Source: Litomosoides sigmodontis
Taxonomy: Eukaryota; Nematoda; Chromadorea; Rhabditida; Onchocercidae
NCBI GenBank assembly: GCA_963070105.1
Contig: OY718804.1
Span: 558,001 to 622,000 of the forward strand
Reading direction: 5' to 3'
DNA: 64,000 bases
The position numbers and the translations under genes are program-made. The notes under the pieces are model-generated. The model was given only the letters and a program-made list of their open reading frames with translations. It was not told the DNA's origin and did no database searches. The stretch's first letter is position 1. Every line of letters begins with the position of its first letter. This document shows positions 39,055-55,400 of the stretch, one piece after another.

Positions 39055-40859
39055 ATGGCGCAAATTATAGTTGGTGGTCGTAAGCTACGTGTTAGTTAAA
39101 AATGCTTTTTTCAGATAGTATGGAGCTTTTGGAAGGCCCTAAATTGCCAACATTGGCAGATTTGAAGAGGCACCTCGGTGCCGAACCGTTATACCTCCAA
39201 GCTTTGGAGGATTACTTGAGAAATGCAGCTCGTCTTGTAAGTTTATTGCATTTGTGCTTTTGCATAATTATTTGTCTTGCACTTGTACCGTACATTTTAA
39301 CTATATTTTACATTATTTATCTTTCATTCTCTTTCAAAGCATAGCGAAAGTCATACCACCAATATCTACCAGTGCAATATATACCAGTTTCTCGAATTTA
39401 CTTTTTTTTTTCAGGTTAACGAGCTGCAGGCAAAATTAGAGCGAAGTGAACAACAGGTTCACGAGCTCACGTGCGCAAGTCTTGCGCCATCTGGAGCAGA
39501 GCTCCAGCAGCACGAGCGAGATCAGGAGCGCGATCTCGCCAGTGAGGAGCGGCACGTGCTGCGCCTCCGCGAACGCCAGCACTCAGTGGACGAAATGGAA
39601 GGACCAGCACCAGTGCTGGTTGAGTGCTCGGCGGAGGAGGAGATGGCGGAAAGGCGAGAGGTGCCTCATGGCCACCTCATTGTGGATGAGGCACCAGGAG
39701 CGCAGGAAGATGTCGGGGAACGCATGGAAGTGGAGGAGATTAGGGAAATAGTCCTGTAAGTTTTCTTTCACTAATAATAATTGTATGCAAATAATTCACT
39801 TATGTGACTTGCTTTTATCAATTTGTCATTTTCTTCCAAATCTAATTTTTTCGACGGTTTTTTTGATGTCATTTATTGAGGAAAATATTTGACGGTTTTT
39901 TTCTAGTGACAGATGAATTTCAAGTGTGTTTCAGGCGTTCCCGGACAATTCAAGTCCCGATTGCAGCAGTTGGGAGACGCGAGGCGACACCAGCTGCGCC
40001 CGAGCCGTTCCATTTACCGGCAGTGGAAGGCTTACCGGCGCAGTTTCGAGAAATGCTGGTGGCGCCGTCAAGCGACCCATACAGAGTGGTGCGAGCTGCT
40101 GATGGCTCTACCACAATTGGTAAATTTGGCTTACTTTCTTTATTTTCATTCTTGTCCTTTTTTTTCGAAAAAAAACTTTGCTCAAAAGGTTCATTCTATG
40201 AAAAACACTGATTCTAAAGAAATTTATTTTTAAATAATCATTTAAAAAAATATACTTCCAGTATGTGGTTTATGTTGGAAGCAATTCGGGACATTAAAGG
40301 GCTGGCGAATCCATGCGGCGAGGATACACAAACATAATGGTAAGTTTAATGTTTCTATTTTCTTTTCTTTTTCTATTTTATTTCTTATTTGGTGACCTTA
40401 AGTTATTAAAAAAGAAACAATTATTGTCAAATTTTTTTGGTAGTTAATACACATTCCTTTGGGTGGAGGTTTTTTTACCCGTTCGGTCATTTAATTTACT
40501 AATTTTAATCGGCGCAATAATTTTAATATTTCTATTTCAGGCTTCTGCCAACGATGCGGCCATTTCGTTGACGTCCCGCGTGGCAGCACGAGTGAAGAGA
40601 TTACAGCCAGGATGGAGCTCCACTGCATGGAGTGGTGTCCGAAGGCTAGCAAGGCTGTCGTGGACGAGCGGGTCGTCAAGCGACGAAGGCTCGAGCTTGT
40701 GGGCAGGAGAGAAGAAGCAGAGCAGTTCTACATCCCACGGGTAAGACTCAATTTTCAATTTACAGTAATAGTAGGGAGACAGAGAGGAAGGGAAAAGAGT
40801 TTACTGATCCCATTTACTTATTTTTTCGAAATGTGTATTTGCATGTGTTTCAGGTGTAG
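39055..40859 (+). CDS. Coiled-coil / C2H2 zinc-finger protein, right copy
   Basis: Exons 39055-39079, 39115-39236, 39415-39755, 39935-40119, 40262-40339, 40541-40740 and 40854-40859; all phases agree, 318 residues. Residues about 40-110 form a Glu/Arg/Gln-rich coiled coil. Residues about 110-163 are acidic. Residues about 225-250 form a zinc finger, C-G-L-C-W-K-Q-F-x5-W-R-I-H-x4-H, followed at once by a second Cys/His cluster (C-Q-R-C...H-C-M-E-W-C). A nuclear-type basic stretch (V-K-R-R-R) follows. Exons are GC-rich, unlike all neighbours, which suggests a mobile-element or recently acquired origin. The finger resembles those near the N terminus of some R2-type retrotransposons, but no reverse transcriptase is present. 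The 3' end is uncertain: using the AG at 40858-40859 instead would add a Ser/Gln-rich exon from 40860 to a strong GTAGGT donor. Confidence 0.74.
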
Positions 40860-41070
40860 AACCGGCCGCCCACAACCGGCGGTTTAATATCAACGTCGGT
40901 TCGAGAGCCGCCGACGCTGACAGGGGATTCAATGTACCTGTCAGCGGGGCAGTCCAGTCAGCGCCAGTCCCAGTGCTCTACGTCGCCGCTCCAACACGAA
41001 GTTTCCAGCATTACGCCGATGCGGGGACTTCAACATCTGGCCGGAGGTGGAATTTCTTCACCTACATCAG

Positions 41071-43625
41071 TAGGTGATTTCAATATTTTTATTGTTTTTT
41101 TTTGATATTAATATAGTTTTATTTTAATTGTTAAATTTAATTAACGTGTTAATTTTTTGAAAAAAAAAGAAAAAAATAAGCAAAAAATTAAAAAAAAGAA
41201 AAAATAAGAAGAAAAAAATAAAAAAATAGAAAGAAAAAAATAAAGAAAAAATAAAAAGAAAAAAATAAAAAGAAAAAATAAGAAGAAAAAAATAAAAAAA
41301 TAGAAAGAAAAAAAAATAAAGAAAAAATAAAAAGAAAAAAATAAAAAGAAAAAATAAAAAGAAAAAAATAAAAAAATAAAAGGAAAAAATAAAAAGAAAA
41401 AAAATAAAAAATGAAAAAATAAAAAAATGAAAAAATAAAAAAATGAAAAAATAAAAAAAATGAAAAGAAAAAAAATAAAAAGAAAAAAAATGTGATTGTA
41501 ATATTGTAATTGTTCTTTTAATTTTTTTGTTATTAATGTTGTTTTCGTTTAATTTTTGAATTTAATTAACGTGTTAATATTTTTTGAAGAAAAAGAAAAA
41601 AAAATAAGAAAAAAATAAAAAAAAGAAAAAATAAAAAAAATAAAAAGAAAAAATAAAAAAACAAAAAGAAAAAAAATAAAAAGAAATAGTAAAGAAATAA
41701 AAAGAAAAAACGAAAAAAAATAAAAAAAATGCAAGGAAAAATGAAAAAGAAAAAAATAATCGTAATATTGTAATTGTTCTTTTAATTTCTTTGTTATTAA
41801 TGTTGTTTTCATTTAATTTTTGAATTTAATTAACGTGTTACTATTTTATGAATATAGAAGAAAAAAAGAAAATATAAAAAATAAGGAAATAAGAAGAAAT
41901 AAAAAGAAAAAATAAAGTGAGAAAAAAGAAAAAGAAAAAAATAAAAATGTGATTGTAATATTTTAATTTTTTTTAATTTTTTTGTTATTAATGTTGTTTT
42001 CATTTAATTTTTGAATTTAATTAACGTGTTGCTATTTTTTGAATTTAGAAGAAAAAAAGGAAATATAAAGAATAAAGAAATAAAAAAATTAAGGGAAAAA
42101 AATAAAAGGAAAATAGAAAAATAAAAAAAATAAAAGGAAAATAGAAAAATAAAAAAAATGAGAGGAAAAAGGAAGAAGAAAAAGAAGAAAAAAAACAAGA
42201 AGGTGATTATAATGTTTTGATTTTAATTTTTTTGTTATTAGTGTCGTTTTCATATAATTTTTGAATTTAATTAACGTGGTACTATTTTTTTGAATGTAGA
42301 AGAAAACAAGGAAATAAAAAAATAAGAAAAGAATTAAAGGAAGGAAGAAAAAGAAGAGAGAAGATGGAAAGGTGATAAGAGTATTGTGATTGTTCTTTTA
42401 ATTTTCTTGTTATTAATATTGTTTTCATTTAATTTTTGAATTTAATTAACGTGTTAATATTTTTTTGAAAAAATAAGAAAAACAAAAAGAAGAAAGAAAA
42501 AATTGTAGGAAAAAAAAAATAAAAAGAAAAAATAAAAAAAATAAAAAGAAAAAATAAAACGAAAAAAATAAAAAAAATAAAAAAAATGCAAGGAAAAAAG
42601 AAAAAGAAAAAAAGACGTGTTTGTAGTATTCTAATTGTTCTTTTAATTTCTTTGTTATTAATGTTGTTTTCATTTAATTTTTGAATTTAATTAACGTGTT
42701 ACTATTTTTTGAATTTAGAAGAAAAAAGGAAAACATAAAAAATAAAGAAATAAGAAAAAATAAAGTGAGAAAAAAGAAAAAGAAAAAAAAGAAGAAAAAA
42801 ATAAAAATGTGATTGTAATATTTTAATTGTTCTTTTAATTTTTTTGTTATTAATGTTGTTTTCACTTAATTTTTGAATTTAATTAACGTGTTACTACTTT
42901 TTGAATTTAGAAAAAAAATATAAGAAATAAAGAAATAAGAGAAAAATTAAGGGAAAAAATAAAAGGAAAAAAGAAATAAAATAAAAAGGAAAAACAAAAA
43001 AAAAGAAAAAAGAAAAAAAATGAAAGGAAAAAGGAAGAAAAAGAAGAAAAAAACAAGAAAGTGATTATGATGTTTTAATTTTAATTTTTTTGTTATTAGT
43101 GTTGTTTTCATATAATTTTTGAATTTAATTAACGTGATACTATTTTTTTTGAATATAGAAGAAAAGAAGGAAATGAAGAAATAAGAAAAAAAATTAAAGG
43201 AAAAAAGAAAAAGAAGAAAAAAGATGAAAAGCTGATCATAGTATATCAATTGTTCTTTTAATCTTTTTGTTATTGATCTTTTAATTTAATTTAATTAACG
43301 TGTTACTATTTTTTTGAAAAAAAAAAGAAAAAATAAAAAAAATGAAAAGAAAAAAATAAGATGAAAAAAGGAAAAACAGAAAAAGTAAAAAAAATACAAA
43401 GAAAAGAAGGAAATAAAAAAAATGAAAAAGAAGAAATAATAAAAAAATAAAAAAGAAAAATAAAAAGAAAAAAATGAAAAGAAACAATGATAGGAAAAAA
43501 AATAAAAAGAGGGTGATTGTATATATTTATTTATTCTCTTAATTTTTTTGTTATTAGCATTGTTTTAATATAATTTTTGAATTTAATTAAAGTCTTGATA
43601 TTTTTTTTTTAAAAAGAAAAAAAAG
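41071..43625 (-). repeat. Minisatellite with polypurine spacers, right arm
   Basis: Mirror copy of the left-arm array. On the plus strand the spacers are long A/G-only tracts. Same number and order of cores. Confidence 0.93.
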
Positions 43626-44057
43626 AGAAAAGAGAAAAAGAAAGAAGGGAAAAAAGAAAAAAAGGAAAGGGAAAGAAGGAAAAAGAGAAAAAAGAAAATA
43701 AGAGAAAAGGGAAATTATTATTTTCTTTTTAAATGATAAATAAGAAAATAATAAATATTAAATAATAAATAAAATAATAAATAATAAATTATAAGAAAAT
43801 AATAAATTTAAATAATGGTAATTAGTAAAAATTAAATAATAAATAAGAATAAATAACTTAAATAATAAGCAAGAATTTAATAAAGATAATAATAAAAGGA
43901 AAAGAAAAAGAAAATAATAATTTCATTTCGAATTAGTTTTTTTAGTTATTCTGTTAATATTACAGATATTTGAAATGTTTGATTTTCATTGAGTAATTTT
44001 TTTTTGCTTAATGTACTTTAATTTTATTTGTAATAAATTTAGAGCTTATTGTAAATG

Positions 44058-44061
<4 letters not shown>

Positions 44062-44142
<81 letters not shown>
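44062..44142. repeat. TA microsatellite, right arm
   Basis: About 81 bp of pure TA dinucleotides, the counterpart of 31491-31573. The one-unit difference is one of the few arm-to-arm differences. Confidence 0.97.
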
Positions 44143-44144
<2 letters not shown>

Positions 44145-44413
44145 TTTGTATGTTCATCGTCATCGTGATATTATTATTTTTTGCAACTTAATTTCAATAT
44201 GTAATTTTAGAATTTCTAAAAATTGCCGTAATTAGTTCAATTGGTGCGGCTCTAATCTACGAATGTGAAAATCATCGAGATCGTTGTTGGTTGGTGTATT
44301 TTTTTTGTGCGTTTGTCTCTTTCATGAATTGAAAATGAAGTGTTTCACTGATTCTTTTTTTGTCAATTTCAAACCAAAACACTACTTCGGTGAGGTTTTT
44401 TTTAATTGTAAGC

Positions 44414-47643
<3,230 letters not shown>

Positions 47644-50093
47644 GTTATTTTATGAAAGTTGAAATTTTCAAATGGAGGGAAACGGGTTGATTACACCATT
47701 TTGCTTATGTTTTTTAAACAACCGATAAAATGAATTACTTCCGCTTTTATGCTTTTTCATCTTAGTGAATTTTTTAATGAGATTAATGGATTTTTGAATT
47801 TTTTAATGAGAATAATGGATTTTTAAATTAAATTTGAACACGTGCACAAAACTATGGTCTTTGTCATATCACAAACTTTTTCCACTACAAGCTCTGTCTG
47901 GCATGTACCGCTTTGTGCAGGATATTTGCTGCATTGAATGTTAAGTGGTTCCTAATATCAGCGAATTGATCAGTGAAATATCGTTTTATTCTAATATTAA
48001 TTTTAAGCATTTTCCCTAAAATAAATTAATTTTAATTTTTAAACTGGAATTTCAGCCAAACAAAGAAGACGAATATACAGTATGAAAGAGACAACTGAAT
48101 GCTTGGGTTTACCGATTAAAAATCGTTTAAATGTGATATTGCTAGAATTTTGTAATTTGATAAATTTTGTCAAATATTTAACAGATGCTACTTCCTTCTC
48201 TTCCCCTTTCCATTTCGTTTACTTTATTTCTCATTCTTCTCGGAATTATCTCATCTCTATTAATTGAAATTCATATCCTACTGTATTATTTCATTATGTA
48301 CTTATTGCTTGTTTGGTAGCCGTTAATCGTTATTGTGAAATAAGTGCCAAATATATAGTCAGGTTGCATTAATGTGACAAATTACTGTTTAATTATAATA
48401 GGTGGCGAATAATAACAAAGAAATTTCATGGAAAATTTTAATAAATAAATTTAAATATTTGATTATATGGGAATTGGTCTAAGTAATGAGCGTTGTTTTA
48501 CAACAATTTCCATTCTCTGTAACAAGAAAGCAGGAGACACAGAAACAGTTGCAGCAGGCAACCTGAAAAGTATTTCCAATTGTTTACGATTAGTTATTTC
48601 AGTACAAGCCGAAAATTTGGCGGAAGAAAAGAACAGCTATTGAGTGAATTGAAAAAAATACTGTCAATTTTGACAATGTAATTCCTCCATTAGCATTTGC
48701 TAACCACATAACCTCCTCATCAATCTAGACAAGTAGACCTCCCCGAGCATTGCTGTTTGTTATTACACCTGTAGTTCGAAGTTTAAGCTTCCTTTCTCTC
48801 TAAAAATCATTTTCCAGCTTAATTTTAACTAATACATTATTTTAAAATAGGCAGAAAATGTTCTTTATGAAATTGTCACTTTTTTCCTGCGACAAAACAC
48901 GGAACCATCTCATCTTCAAGTCATTTTAAGTGGTCATTTGGACATATGACGGACAGTGTGGCAAATTTTATATTCGTGCTAAACTCTATCAAATGATATT
49001 TGACATTTTGGACACACTAAACAGTAATAACAGAAAGATTTTGCAAGTTCTTTTGGTTAAATGTTAGGCATTTCAATTTTTTATCAGGTTTAAGCATTTC
49101 ATTGTTAATCATTTTCAATTTCAATTTCAAATGAATTATTGTTAAGCATTTCAATTTTGTTTCAAACGCCTTGGTTGTGTTATTTTTGAAAAATTCTAAG
49201 TTGCTTTTTTATAGCATTTGTTTCGCTTAAATTGATTGGTGGTGGGAATGTTAAGAGTGTAGAAAATGAGGAACGAACTGCGGCAAAGTTAATCCCTCCA
49301 CTCTATGAGAAGACAAAATTTCACTCTTAAAAGACTGACATTCGGGGATTAAGAAGTGAATGGAAGAAAAATATTTGTTTGCTCTAACTTCTCTTCCACT
49401 TTCCAGTTGTAGGTAATCTTAAATAGAATTAAAATTTTGAGGTAGAAACATTAAAAGAGGAGAGAAATAAAATGGATGCTTTTTTAAGTCGATGAATTTT
49501 TGTTGAATTGAGAAAATAGTTTTATGATTTTTCCAAATTTAATATTTTCGATGCTTACGCCCACTTATATTTCTTCGTTGTCACTCCTTAATATGACATA
49601 CCATACATTTTAGATGTTTCAAGAATTCCGAAATGAAATACATGAATGTCATACTTTCTTTATTTTAGTGAAAAGCAGAGAACTAAATAAATGAGCGCTT
49701 TCTCTTATGCATCTCTGCCGCACACGACAGGTACGACTGGTTCATTAAGCAAAAAATATATGAGAAATTGCGAATAGTGGCGAGAAGCTGATTTAGGACC
49801 AAAATTGCCAAAACTAGTTTTTTTAAATTTCAAATTTTTAAAACAAACAAAAAGTGCGACAAGGAAAGAGTGCAGGAGAGATAGAAATTGTAAAATTAGC
49901 AGTTGCAAAATGCTTCTATTCCATTCCACCATTCCCTCACTTTCATTCAACTCGCCTTTTCCTTCTTCCTTTCCTCCTCTTCACCGTTTAATTTTTTCTT
50001 TCAAAATAAAATCATACGACTTTGAAACGAAAGTGAAAATGCGGTAGAATTTGACGAAGTGATCCTAATCCATCGTCGAGAAGCTTAATTGAC
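47644..50093. other. AT-rich region, no supported gene
   Basis: No exon with recognisable motifs. A frame at 48082-48267 after an AG acceptor and one at 49805-50047 are short and unsupported. Confidence 0.45.
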
Positions 50094-50662
50094 ATGTGGA
50101 GCGATCAACGTCATCCCACTGCTAGCAATGTTTTTGAAGATATCGAAAGCATTGAACTACGAGAAGAGCACAAAAATGCAGCAGCCAAAAAGTGGGAGGA
50201 TGTCAACTTCTGTGGAATTAATGAAAAGTTAGAATTTTATTTTTTGAAATTATAATCACAACGGCTTTCAGAAATTCCATAGAAAAACTTGGCATTATTT
50301 TTATCAAGCTAACATTATTAAAATTACCAAAGAAAAGGTTTTTTCTTGAAAACTTTCGGAATTAAACATTCCAATTTTTTCAACACCTCTTCGCGTATCA
50401 TGCAGAACTTAAGACCAAAAATTGAGCAAAATCTATGAGCTAAATTTTTTTAGAGTAGAAAATTTACGAAAACAACTCGAAAAAGTGAGGAATGATTTGC
50501 CAAATCAATCATCGCGAAAACCGTTCGATTCGGAAAATGAAAAAATTGAATTGTTAAGCAGAAGTAGAAAGCTTGCTGGAGCTTGCAAAGTTTGCTTTTT
50601 TTCAAACTATGAATAAGCAGAAAACAGAATGAGTTGGAAGAACTGTTCATAATTCTTGAATG
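50094..50662 (+). CDS. Hypothetical coiled-coil protein (5' exons)
   Basis: ATG exon 50094-50227, phase-matched exon 50454-50589, then a possible exon 50628-50662 after a 38-nt intron, ending in TGA. The reading is rich in Glu, Lys, Asn and Leu with heptad spacing (VENLRKQLEKVRND) and looks like a coiled coil. No family recognised. It may form one gene with the exons at 51085-51462, but I could not find a clean splice between them. Confidence 0.45.
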
Positions 50663-51084
50663 ATTACGAGACTTGTTGTCGCAACAAAAGTCAACTTCGA
50701 AATTAAATATGCGTCAAATTTTGACTTACATAAAATTTTTATTCCTCTATTAATAGCACGGAAGCTAAATAATCCAATGCAGTTAGTTAGATTACGTGAT
50801 TGGTATTAAAACGAAAAGTTTCTTCTTGGGTTGGAGAAAAAAGAAAGCGGTTAATTGGAGTTGAAGTACGTGAGACCTCAGGGAGAGAACCAAATATTCC
50901 AACTGTATCATCCATGAACCACACTGTAGCTCAAGAAGACCTTAAGCGTAAAAAAAACTTCTTGTGAAGACTTACTATACTTCTCCCTTACTTTTTTAGA
51001 TTACTATGAACATCTAGCATAAAATGACATGACAATATATCAGCGAAAAATGTTCCATAGTAATAAATTGCACTGTTTTCGGCA

Positions 51085-51462
51085 ATGTTAAATGATATGC
51101 ATAATGTTGGAAGTGGAAAACATTGGCCACAAGTAATCGATGAGGTGTTGAAAGCAGCTGAAGGAGTAACTCAAATAACAGGAGAAATAATTCAAAAAAC
51201 AAATTCGATCTTTCAAGCGGAATTAATAGCAGCAAAAACTGATCAGGTTAATATGCATGAATGATAAATGAGAATTACAAATTATATAGTGTAGAAATAT
51301 GCTTTAAATTTATTGCAGATGCTTAAATCATTTCTGGACGTGCTAGAAAGTATCCACGAAGTACAAACAAAAGACAGTGATAATATGAAATTGTTGGTAG
51401 CACGAAGTACAACGCTAACAGCAACTGTACGACAATTGCTACCAACTATAGCGTATACATAA
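51085..51462 (+). CDS. Hypothetical small helical protein or 3' exons of the same gene
   Basis: Exons 51085-51246 and 51319-51462 join in phase 0 and encode 101 residues ending in TAA. The sequence is Ala/Leu/Ile/Gln-rich and predicted helical (VLKAAEGVTQITGEIIQKTN). There is no signal or membrane segment. A stop codon lies in frame just upstream of the ATG and no AG acceptor follows it, so this ATG is either a true start or the model is incomplete. Not recognised as a known family. Confidence 0.45.
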
Positions 51463-52476
51463 ATCACGTATGCATTTCGTTTATTTCATAAATCTTATAC
51501 ATAAAAGTTGAAAATTCGATCGTGCAGTGGTCAACCTTAACTTTTATTAGTTGCATTAGTCGGATCTTCGGAAAAAGTGATTTAGGAGAGCAATGTAAAA
51601 ATTGCTAAAGAGAGCATATTTAATTGTACTGAAAATTCGATGTAAAATACTTTTAATATGAATTGTCATTTGAACTCTTTTGAAGAATAATTATGAAAAT
51701 TAAGAAACAATTAAGTTATTGTAAACATTTAGAATCTCTTTCAGAAAAGGGAAAACATTTTTCAAACACAAGCAAATGTGCAAAATAAGCAAAATATGTT
51801 GAGAACAGAAATTAATTTTTCGTCACAAATTTCCTCATCAATGTTTTTAAGCAATCATGTTAGCATTCAAATATTCATTTGTCGAACATGGATTCAGAAT
51901 GATTGCTGCAAGATTACAAACCCGTTCAATATTCTGAACTAGTATTGGCAAAGCTTTATGCAAAAGCTCCATAGATAACCTCACACAATAATTAAGCTGA
52001 ATTCATTGCTTAAAACAAAAACCACATTTATCATTGCAGAAATTAATTAGTCGAAGAGAACATGCGCAAAACTACGCTAGCGCAAACAATATGTTACTGA
52101 AGATAGAAGTAGTGAAGAGCACATCGTTTTTCAATGAAACTTGAAGAGGTTCAAAATGAAATCAGCAGACTTTGTTTCAGCTTGTAATTTGCTTACCCTT
52201 CCATTAAATCCACTACTTTTTCACCTTCTTCATTCACCTTCTTTTTTCTGAAAACAGCAAAAATCATAGCAAAAATAATATCGGAGAACTTTTGCAGTCC
52301 ATGCATTTTTAGCAAGTAGCGCAGGTCATTTCTCCATCATTAGCTGATACAACTAGGATAATCTATCAACTCGATTCATCTCTACACTCTTTGAGTGCTG
52401 CCTACCATCAAAATAAAACCTAAATCTACGATAATATATCAATTACGTGCTTATCTTGTACATGAAAAGATGATAC
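51463..52476. other. Intergenic; 3' flank shared with the other Mondo paralogue
   Basis: From about 52030 the sequence resembles the flank at about 56650-57050, for example ACTAGGATA followed by similar blocks at 52350 and 56938. The tandem duplication therefore includes sequence 3' of the genes. No gene is seen. Confidence 0.6.
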
Positions 52477-55400
52477 TTACTGTTCCGATATTTCCATTTG
52501 AACGTATTCTTGTAATGCAGTCGACTTGCTCAACGCACGACAATGCGTGTCAAACTCTGTGAGGAACGACGAAGCACATGACCTAACAATGTTTGGATTA
52601 AAATTTTCCTTCACCCACGCATTCACTCCCGACAATAATTTATCCTTCGGTAGCTGATCAAGTTTTTCCATCAATGTTTCCAGCAACGGCTTCATAATTT
52701 TGGCCATCTAAAAAGTTTAATCTCTCTAAAAACGGTATCAAAAAATCACAACTACAAGCTACAAACTAATTTGCTAATTTTTGGCCTAAAACGCTATTGT
52801 TAAGCAATGCTAAGCTTTGTTTAACTATGCGACAATATAAGAGACATTGCTCTCCTTTTTCTCTATTTCCATTATTTAAGTTCAACGACCATATATTAAC
52901 TAATGACAGCAAATTATTTTATAAGGACCATAACGTACTACCACTGAGAAGTGTATGAAAATTTGAATAGTCCAATGAATCATATAAAAACATCATTTTT
53001 GAAATTTTTTTGCTTGCAAAGCTTACAATCCAGAAACTGTGATCTTCATCAGTTTTTTCCCTTATATAGCGTTCCAAGAATTCCTCCACTTCAACTTTCT
53101 GACAAAGCATACTTGCTTTTCCTGGCAATGATAATGGTAAAGAAGCTCGAAGCGACCTGCAAAAAATGAGCGTAGCATGTGGGCAGATGAAACTTTTACT
53201 TTCCCTAAAACTATCATTCAAGCTTTTGGTATATATATATATATCTTATTTTTTATTTACAATGAATAAACAGCCATTTACGCATTGCTTACCCTAAATA
53301 GGAATTAAATCAAATGACTGCATACATACATAACTGTAAGGATCTGAAAATTAAATTAAAAATAGAAAATCTGCTATAAGCTATCTTCGCCAAAAAAACT
53401 CCACAAAATTTCGATTTAATCCTGAAGAAAAAACCGGTAATAAATACTAACGCAACTTTATCACTTAATCGCTTTACATTCCGGCTTAGCCTTTTTATTT
53501 TTCTACGACAAAGCACAATCTCCGTATTCAATTGCCGTATACGTTTACCGGTGTACGTCAAAACAACACTCTCCTCTGGTTTTGTCTTTGCGCCTCCTCG
53601 CAAATTTACTAAGTTTGACAAGCGTTTAAGTCCGTCTTCTAAGTTGTAGTCACTAAAAACAAAAGGTACACAAAAGGGAAAAAATAATGTACATCTAATA
53701 TGAATAAAAAGATTTCAACTTCTACATCTGGTAGTTAACACAGTGAAGATTGTAATTCACAGCTCATACTTATTTAAAATGATACTCGGTTAAAATTAAT
53801 ATATTACATTGAACTTTTACACAACAAGCACTAAATAGCAGAATTTAACATGACATCCAACTATCTGACTATAAATTGAGATTAAGAATTATGAATAATA
53901 CATTCGAAATTTAGATAGTAGTACTACAGTAAAATGGTGCCTGATCAGTAATGAAAAAGGATCAGTAGGTTCGAATTTCTTCCATTATTGATCAAACACT
54001 ATCCACTGTATAAATACTATGAACTCTAGATAAACCTATCTTAAGTTATCTCATACAAATTACTAGTTTATATTCGACAGCACCGAGCCTTAGCCATTTT
54101 TTTGTCTCGAATTTCACATTTTTCTTTTAATTCGATTCTAAACTGTAAAGTCTTGCTTTCGTCAATTTCATTAACAGCTCAATTAACAATTAACAACTCT
54201 AAACCTTAAACGTCAGCCATTTCGTGGGTTGCCACGTTCTAAGGCATACCAATCAACACTATCCAACACTATCCACTGTATAAATACCACGAACTCTAGA
54301 TAAACCTATCTTAAGTTGATTACCAAATCACAAAAATTAAAAAAAATCAGCATATCTTCTTGCTAAGCTAATTTTACTTAATATTTGTCAATCTGTAAAA
54401 AACTTATAGCATACTTCGCAGCACAATGAACTCACTTATCTTCGTGTTTACTCAATTTTGCGCCCAAAGGAGGAACAGTACTTCGTTCGTTTGACGATGC
54501 TGTCGTTACTTTCGGCAATATTTGCTTGTTTCCATGAGATTGGACAGGCTGTTGCAGTGTAACATGTCCAGCATTATTTATAGTTAATGGTAATTGCTGA
54601 AAACTCAATTTATTTATTCAAGTGGAAAAAGTAAAAAAATCAATGTTGAAATTATTGTAGAAACTTGCACATTTAGAAAGCTCAAAGAAAAAAAAAAGAG
54701 AAAAATTAACATCTTGTAATAAATTCCAGAAGCGATTCATTTTATGTAAAATTGGAATTTTTGTGAAAAGGCTTACACCATGTTCAATTGAAAGAATGAG
54801 TGGAGTTCTGATATGAACCGTTTCAAGCATCATAGAACGGATTAATATCGGAGATGCAAGAAACTGTGGTACACATTGGAATGAATGGGATATGCTAGGT
54901 GTGTACGGTGCCTAAAAATACAAGTATTAAATTTGAATTCAATGAAAGGATAAATTTAGAATTGAATGACGAGCATAGATGCTATTTCCTCACTAGACTG
55001 TTTAAGATGCTCAGTGTTTACTTGAGGAACCTTTACTTGAGGAGGAAACCGGATGAACGATTGTGCATTTGGTGGTTGTGCGAGATTTGTTACATCGACA
55101 AAATCCCCCGATGGGCCGGATGGATTTGCTGGATGGTTTGCTGAATTTAAAATATCGTTCACTGGTTGATTCTGCCCTTGCTGTATCGGATCTACAAATA
55201 AGTTAGTGAAGAAACTAATAAGCAAACAGATGAAGTTTTCATTTTTGACAGCGAGCAAAACAGTCCTCAACCTCCACTACCATAGCAATTAATATTTCTT
55301 TTTTTTTCACAAAAATTAAAAAAAAAAAAACGATAGAGCCCACCTGAATTAACGTGTTGGCTCCGCGGGATCATTTCACATACAATAAATGAAGGAAGTA

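Larger units (their letters stand above)
38127..44413 (-). repeat. Right arm of giant palindrome
   Basis: Reverse complement of the left arm with the same order of elements mirrored. It ends exactly at the base that mirrors the left contig edge. Beyond 44413 the sequence continues without a partner, because its mirror position falls in the N gap. Confidence 0.97.

Noticed and set aside
41549..43487. Mirror set of Phe-rich frames in the right arm
   Set aside because: Same repeat artefact on the other strand.
31220..44413. A Polinton/Maverick or other large DNA transposon with terminal inverted repeats
   Set aside because: No polymerase, integrase, transposase or capsid gene is present; the spacer is only 622 bp and non-coding.
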